The position numbers were made by a program, and so were the translations under genes. From positions 1 to 9,577 of the forward strand of contig JBKPDT010000024.1 in assembly GCA_046728035.1 (NCBI GenBank): a stretch of 9,577 bases of DNA, read 5' to 3'. Below the pieces are notes generated by a model. It worked only from the letters and a program-made list of their open reading frames with translations. It searched no databases and was not told the DNA's origin. This document shows, piece by piece, positions 6,250-9,577 of the stretch; the first letter of the stretch is position 1, and each line of letters opens with the position of its first letter. Source of the DNA: DASRWT01 sp046728035. Lineage in GTDB: Bacteria; Methylomirabilota; Methylomirabilia; Rokubacteriales; CSP1-6.

Positions 6250-7791
6250 ATGGCCACCGCGACGACTGAGCGACCGGCGACCGCGCACTACCGGACCTAT
6301 TCCCCTCGGCCCTTCACCCGCGCCGAGCGCGACTCGGTGACCATCCTCTTCGGGGGCCTGCACTGGCGCGTTGAGCGCATCCTCCAGGCGGTGCTGGAGA
6401 GCGGCGGCCACCAGGCGCAGGTGCTGCCCGTCGCCACCAAGGAGGACCTCCTCACCGGACGCGAGGTGGCGGACATCGGCCAGTGCTGCCCCACCAGCTT
6501 CACCACCGGCAACCTGGTCAACTTTCTCAAGAAGAAGTCGAGCGAGATCGGCGCGGAGGAGGTCAACAAGAAGTTCGTGTACCTCACCGCCGGCTCCTGC
6601 GGCGCCTGCCGCTTCGGTCAGTATCACCAGAGCTACGAGCTCGCCCTGCGCAACTCGGGCCTGGACGCCTTCCGCATGTTTCTCCTCGCCCAGGATCAGC
6701 TCGACCAGAAGGCGGCCATGGGCGACGGCTTCGACATGAACTTGCCGGTGACGCTCGGCTGCCTCTGGGCCATCTTCACCACCGATCTTGTCCAGGATCT
6801 CGAGTACCAGGTGCGCCCCTACGAGGTGGTGCCGGGGGCGACCGACGCGGTGGTGAAGGAGTCGGTCGAGCTCCTCTACCAGGCCTTCCGTCACCGCCCC
6901 CAGATGGGGCCCTACCAGTCGGTGGCGTGGTACCTCACCACCCGGCGCTTCGTGAAGGCAATGCGCCAGATCCGGGCGAAGTTCGCGGCCATCGAGCTGG
7001 ACCGGCTGCGCGTCAAACCCACCGTGAAGATCACCGGCGAGTTCTACCTCCAGACCGTCGAGGGCGACCCCAACTACAATATCCACCGCTGGCTCGAGAT
7101 GGAAGGCGCGGAGGTCTATCCCGCGGGCATCACGGTGTGGATGGACTACCTGCTGCGCATGGGCCTGCAGAAGTTCGAGGACTACTCGGGCATCGAGCGC
7201 GGGGCACGGCTCAAGCTGGGCATCGGCCGCACCGTGCAGGCCATCTACCGGGGGGTGTTCAACCGCCTGCGCCGGGCCATGGGCGACCTCGCCCACGATC
7301 TGCCACATCAGATGGAACTGCGCCGCCTCGCCGCCCCCTATTTCAACCACCGGCTCGACGGCGGCGAGGGCGACATGCTGATCGGCAAGGCGATCTGGGC
7401 CCACACCAAGAAGAAGGCCCACATGATCTGCGAGCTGTCGCCGTACTCGTGCATGCCGAACACCATGAGCATCGGCGCGATGTCGGGCGTGATCGGCACG
7501 TATCCCGACCTCCTCTACGCGCCCCTCGAGATCAAGGGCGACGCCGAGGTCCACGCGCTCTCGCGCTGTCAGATGATCCTCACCGAGGCCAAGAAGCGGG
7601 CCCAGCGCGAATTCGAGGATGCCCTCGCGCGAAGCGGAATGTCGCTCGACGCCATTCGCGCCTACCTCGACCAGCACCCGAAGATGAAGCGGGCCGACTA
7701 CAAGGTGCCCCACATGGGCTGCGCGGGCACCGCCGCCAACATGGTCCTGCACGTGGCGCAGAAGGCCGGGCACCTCACGGCGGCGGCATGA
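6250..7791 (+). CDS. COG3581-like acyl-CoA dehydratase activase-related protein
   Basis: This 513-residue cytoplasmic protein resembles the part of large activase-type proteins classed as 2-hydroxyglutaryl-CoA dehydratase-like (COG3581 group). It has conserved-looking cysteine motifs able to bind iron-sulfur clusters: Cys79-Cys80 in GQCCPTSFTTGNL, Cys117 and Cys120 in GSCGACRFGQYHQSY, Cys171 in LGCLWA, Cys401 in SPYSCMPNT and Cys491 in HMGCAG. The central KPTVKITGEFYLQTVEGD (256-273) and EGAEVYPAGITVWMDY (285-300) match the Rossmann-like halves of this family. In related systems an ATP-driven activase passes one low-potential electron to such an Fe-S partner, which reduces an acyl-CoA or similar thioester. 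The substrate is unknown. The last base pairs overlap the activase start (ATGA), so the two proteins are made together and probably form a complex. The family name rests on motif recall; a cluster role for each Cys is inferred. Confidence 0.82.
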   Translation: MATATTERPATAHYRTYSPRPFTRAERDSVTILFGGLHWRVERILQAVLESGGHQAQVLPVATKEDLLTGREVADIGQCCPTSFTTGNLVNFLKKKSSEIGAEEVNKKFVYLTAGSCGACRFGQYHQSYELALRNSGLDAFRMFLLAQDQLDQKAAMGDGFDMNLPVTLGCLWAIFTTDLVQDLEYQVRPYEVVPGATDAVVKESVELLYQAFRHRPQMGPYQSVAWYLTTRRFVKAMRQIRAKFAAIELDRLRVKPTVKITGEFYLQTVEGDPNYNIHRWLEMEGAEVYPAGITVWMDYLLRMGLQKFEDYSGIERGARLKLGIGRTVQAIYRGVFNRLRRAMGDLAHDLPHQMELRRLAAPYFNHRLDGGEGDMLIGKAIWAHTKKKAHMICELSPYSCMPNTMSIGAMSGVIGTYPDLLYAPLEIKGDAEVHALSRCQMILTEAKKRAQREFEDALARSGMSLDAIRAYLDQHPKMKRADYKVPHMGCAGTAANMVLHVAQKAGHLTAAA

Positions 7792-9577
7792 AGTACGTCG
7801 GGATGGACGTCGGCTCCACCACGGTGAAGGCCCTCGTGGTCGAAGTTGGGCGAGACGCAGCCGAAGGCGAGGCGAGCGGATATGGAAATGCTTCCCGAGC
7901 GGAGCGAGGGGAACCAGGAAAGGTAATCTGGCAGGACTACCAGCGTCACAATACCCGCCAGGCCGAGAAGGTCCTCGAGTTCCTCGGCCGCATGGAGGAG
8001 GAAGCGCAGGTCACCGCCGGCCGCGACCGCGTCTTCTTCACCGGCTCCGGCGCGGGCTTCCTCGGTCCGCTGGTGGGCGCCAAGATGGTCCAGGAGGTTG
8101 TGGCCGTCGCCGCCTGCGTCGAGCGGCAGCACCCCGACGTGCGCTTCGTGTCCGAGATCGGCGGCGAGGACATGAAGACCATCTTCTTCACGCCCAGCGG
8201 CGGCGGAAAGTCCAAGCAGGTCTACATGCAGTCGGCCTGCAGCGGCGGCACCGGCACCTTCATCGAGAAGACCGCGCGCAAGCTCCAGGTGGCGAGCGAG
8301 CGGCTGGCCGACATGCCCTACGAGGGCATGAGCCTCCACAAGGTGAGCAGCAAGTGCGGGATCTTCGCGGAGACGGACGCCAACACCCTCGTGAAGACCG
8401 GGGTACCCGTGGAGGAGATCATCGCGAGCCTGTTCGAGGCGGTGGTCTACCAGAACCTCGCCACCCTGACCAAGGGCAATACTCCCTCACCCGAGGTGCT
8501 GCTGCTGGGCGGCCCCAACCTTTTCTTCCGGGGGCTCCAGGAGGCGTGGCGGCACCATCTCGCCAAGCTCTGGCAGCAGCGCAAGATCACGCTGCCCGAG
8601 GGCAGCGAGCCCGCCGACTGCATCGTTGTGCCGAAGGAGGCCCTCTACTACGCCTGCCTGGGCTGCGTGGAGATCGGCGCGGGCGAGCCCGAGGGCGTCG
8701 CCGTCTACCAGGGTCTCGACAAGCTACGCTGGTGGGTCGAAGAAGGCCAGGCCGAGCAGAAGGCCAAGGACGGCGGCAAGGCCCTGGTCTCCTGCGCGAG
8801 CGACCTCGCCACCTTCGTTTCCGAGTACGACATCAAGCGCCCCGACAAGTCGGCGCCGCCCATCGCCGAGGCGGCGCCCAGTCACCGGGGGACGGTGCTC
8901 GTCGGTTGCGACTTCGGCAGCACCACCGCCAAGGCGGTGGTGCTCTCGCCCGGGCGCGAGCTGCTCTTCTCGTGCTACGCGCTGTCCAAGGGCAATCCCA
9001 TCGAGGATGCCCAGTCGCTCTTCAAGCAGGTGGGCGAGGCTGGGTTCACCGAGGTCGCCGGGCTCGCGCTCACCGGCTACGGCAAGGATCTCCTCAAGGA
9101 CGTGCTGGGCGCGGACATGGCGGTGGTGGAGACGGTGGCACACGCGACGGGCACGCTCCACTTCTTCCCCGACGCCGACGTGATCTGCGACGTGGGGGGC
9201 ACCGACGTCAAGATCATGATCCTCCGCCAGGGCACCGTCGCCGACTTCCGGCTCAACTCGCAGTGCTCCTCGGGCAACGGCGCCTTCCTCCAGGGCGTGG
9301 CCGAGCGCTACTCGATCCCGCTCGAGGCCTACGCCGACCGCGCCTTCGAGGCCAAGTCCATGCCCACCCTGGCCATGGGGTGCGGCGTGTTTCTCCAATC
9401 GGACATCGTGAACCAGCAGCGCAAGGGCTGGGCCGCCGAGGAGATCATGGCCGCGCTGGCCGCGGTGTTACCCATCAACGTGTGGATCTATGCCGGACAG
9501 CTCCAGAATCTGCGGGCGGTCGGCAGGAAGTTCGTCCTCCAGGGCGGCACCCACCGCAACATGGCGGTGGTGAAGGC
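7788..9577 (+). CDS. Tandem BcrA/BadF/BcrD/HgdC-type activase (3' end outside window)
   Basis: At least 596 residues of a fused protein with two ASKHA-fold ATPase activase domains, running off the right edge. Domain 1 (about 1-285) has DVGSTTVKALVV (7-18), SEIGGEDMKTI and LLLGGPNLFFRG. Domain 2 (from about 370) has DFGSTTAKAVVL (375-386), DVGGTDVKIMIL and FVLQGGTHRN. Each domain has a Cys pair exactly 39 residues apart: Cys151/Cys190 (SACSGGTG, SSKCGIF) and Cys493/Cys532 (NSQCSSGNG, MGCGVF). This is the spacing of the [4Fe-4S] ligands in HgdC, where a dimer holds one cluster; here one chain could hold it between its two domains. The predicted job is ATP-powered electron transfer to the partner encoded just upstream, with which it overlaps by ATGA. 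An odd 25-codon insert occupies residues 20-44. The start ATG at 7788 puts the first phosphate-binding loop at the usual N-terminal position. Further domains may lie beyond the window. Confidence 0.9.
   Translation, partial: MKYVGMDVGSTTVKALVVEVGRDAAEGEASGYGNASRAERGEPGKVIWQDYQRHNTRQAEKVLEFLGRMEEEAQVTAGRDRVFFTGSGAGFLGPLVGAKMVQEVVAVAACVERQHPDVRFVSEIGGEDMKTIFFTPSGGGKSKQVYMQSACSGGTGTFIEKTARKLQVASERLADMPYEGMSLHKVSSKCGIFAETDANTLVKTGVPVEEIIASLFEAVVYQNLATLTKGNTPSPEVLLLGGPNLFFRGLQEAWRHHLAKLWQQRKITLPEGSEPADCIVVPKEALYYACLGCVEIGAGEPEGVAVYQGLDKLRWWVEEGQAEQKAKDGGKALVSCASDLATFVSEYDIKRPDKSAPPIAEAAPSHRGTVLVGCDFGSTTAKAVVLSPGRELLFSCYALSKGNPIEDAQSLFKQVGEAGFTEVAGLALTGYGKDLLKDVLGADMAVVETVAHATGTLHFFPDADVICDVGGTDVKIMILRQGTVADFRLNSQCSSGNGAFLQGVAERYSIPLEAYADRAFEAKSMPTLAMGCGVFLQSDIVNQQRKGWAAEEIMAALAAVLPINVWIYAGQLQNLRAVGRKFVLQGGTHRNMAVVK
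7845..7919. repeat. In-frame insert resembling a small repeat element within the activase gene
   Basis: Codons 20-44 of the activase separate VVE from KVIW, where domain 2 of the same protein has only about six residues between VVL and LLF. Of these 25 codons 14 end in A or T, compared with 1 of the 19 before and 3 of the 25 after. The segment has short inverted repeats: TTCCC (7892-7896) pairs with GGGAA (7909-7913) around a 12-base loop, and GCC-gaa-GGC lies at 7860-7868. A GGCGA doublet is at 7866-7875. All three show directly in the sequence. That it is a dispersed genomic repeat that entered the gene is inference; ends are approximate to a few bases. Confidence 0.5.

Noticed and set aside
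5932..7773. Long open frame (613 codons) on the minus strand opposite the dehydratase-related gene
   Set aside because: Its product is low-complexity (rich in His, Leu, Gly, Ala, Arg) with no recognisable motif, and it lies antisense to a well-supported gene. High GC removes stop codons from antisense frames.
7698..8339. Minus-strand open frame of 213 codons over the start of the activase gene
   Set aside because: It only mirrors the conserved activase sequence in reverse and has no motifs of its own.
6250..9577. Identification as a class I benzoyl-CoA reductase (BcrABCD)
   Set aside because: Only activase domains and a COG3581-like partner are present. No BcrB or BcrC subunit is recognisable, and the activases are fused, so assigning aromatic-ring reduction would go beyond the evidence.

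Overview
This is a GC-rich bacterial window with strong G/C preference at third codon positions and compact gene spacing. No rRNA, tRNA, insertion sequence or CRISPR array is visible. The gene mix (a FecR/DUF6600 surface protein, a C45-family acyltransferase, a VapC-type toxin operon and a tandem-domain acyl-CoA dehydratase activase) suits an uncultured soil or subsurface lineage such as Candidatus Rokubacteria/Methylomirabilota. That placement is a guess from gene style and not from any marker gene.

Layout. On the left, a secreted FecR/DUF6600 protein runs leftward off the window edge, and an MFS transporter diverges from it (1571-2719). A small leftward protein with a CxxC...CxxH pattern follows (2733-3020), divergent from a C45-family autoproteolytic acyltransferase/hydrolase (3121-4275). 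Facing that gene is a leftward two-gene toxin-antitoxin operon: a VapC-like PIN toxin (4292-4714) and an unusually long upstream partner (4711-5208) whose last ~30 residues look like a VapB toxin-binding tail. The AT-rich stretch 5209-5290 holds its promoter and likely operators.

The right half is a rightward gene set. It starts with a ferritin-like diiron protein (5424-6218) and continues after 31 bases, with an excellent ribosome binding site, into a COG3581-like 2-hydroxyacyl-CoA-dehydratase-related protein (6250-7791). An ATGA overlap leads into a protein with two fused BcrA/BadF/HgdC-type activase domains (7788 to beyond the window). Each activase domain keeps its ATPase motifs and a cysteine pair exactly 39 residues apart, as in the [4Fe-4S]-bridging activator HgdC. 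The last two genes almost certainly act together: the activase would use ATP to push low-potential electrons into the partner or a related dehydratase/reductase. The substrate cannot be read from the sequence.

The most interesting observations are (1) a ~75-base in-frame insert with foreign codon usage near the start of the tandem activase, which looks like a small repeat element inserted into a gene; (2) the pairing of a likely O2-reactive diiron protein with an O2-sensitive activase system; and (3) the non-canonical antitoxin with a large novel N-terminal domain.
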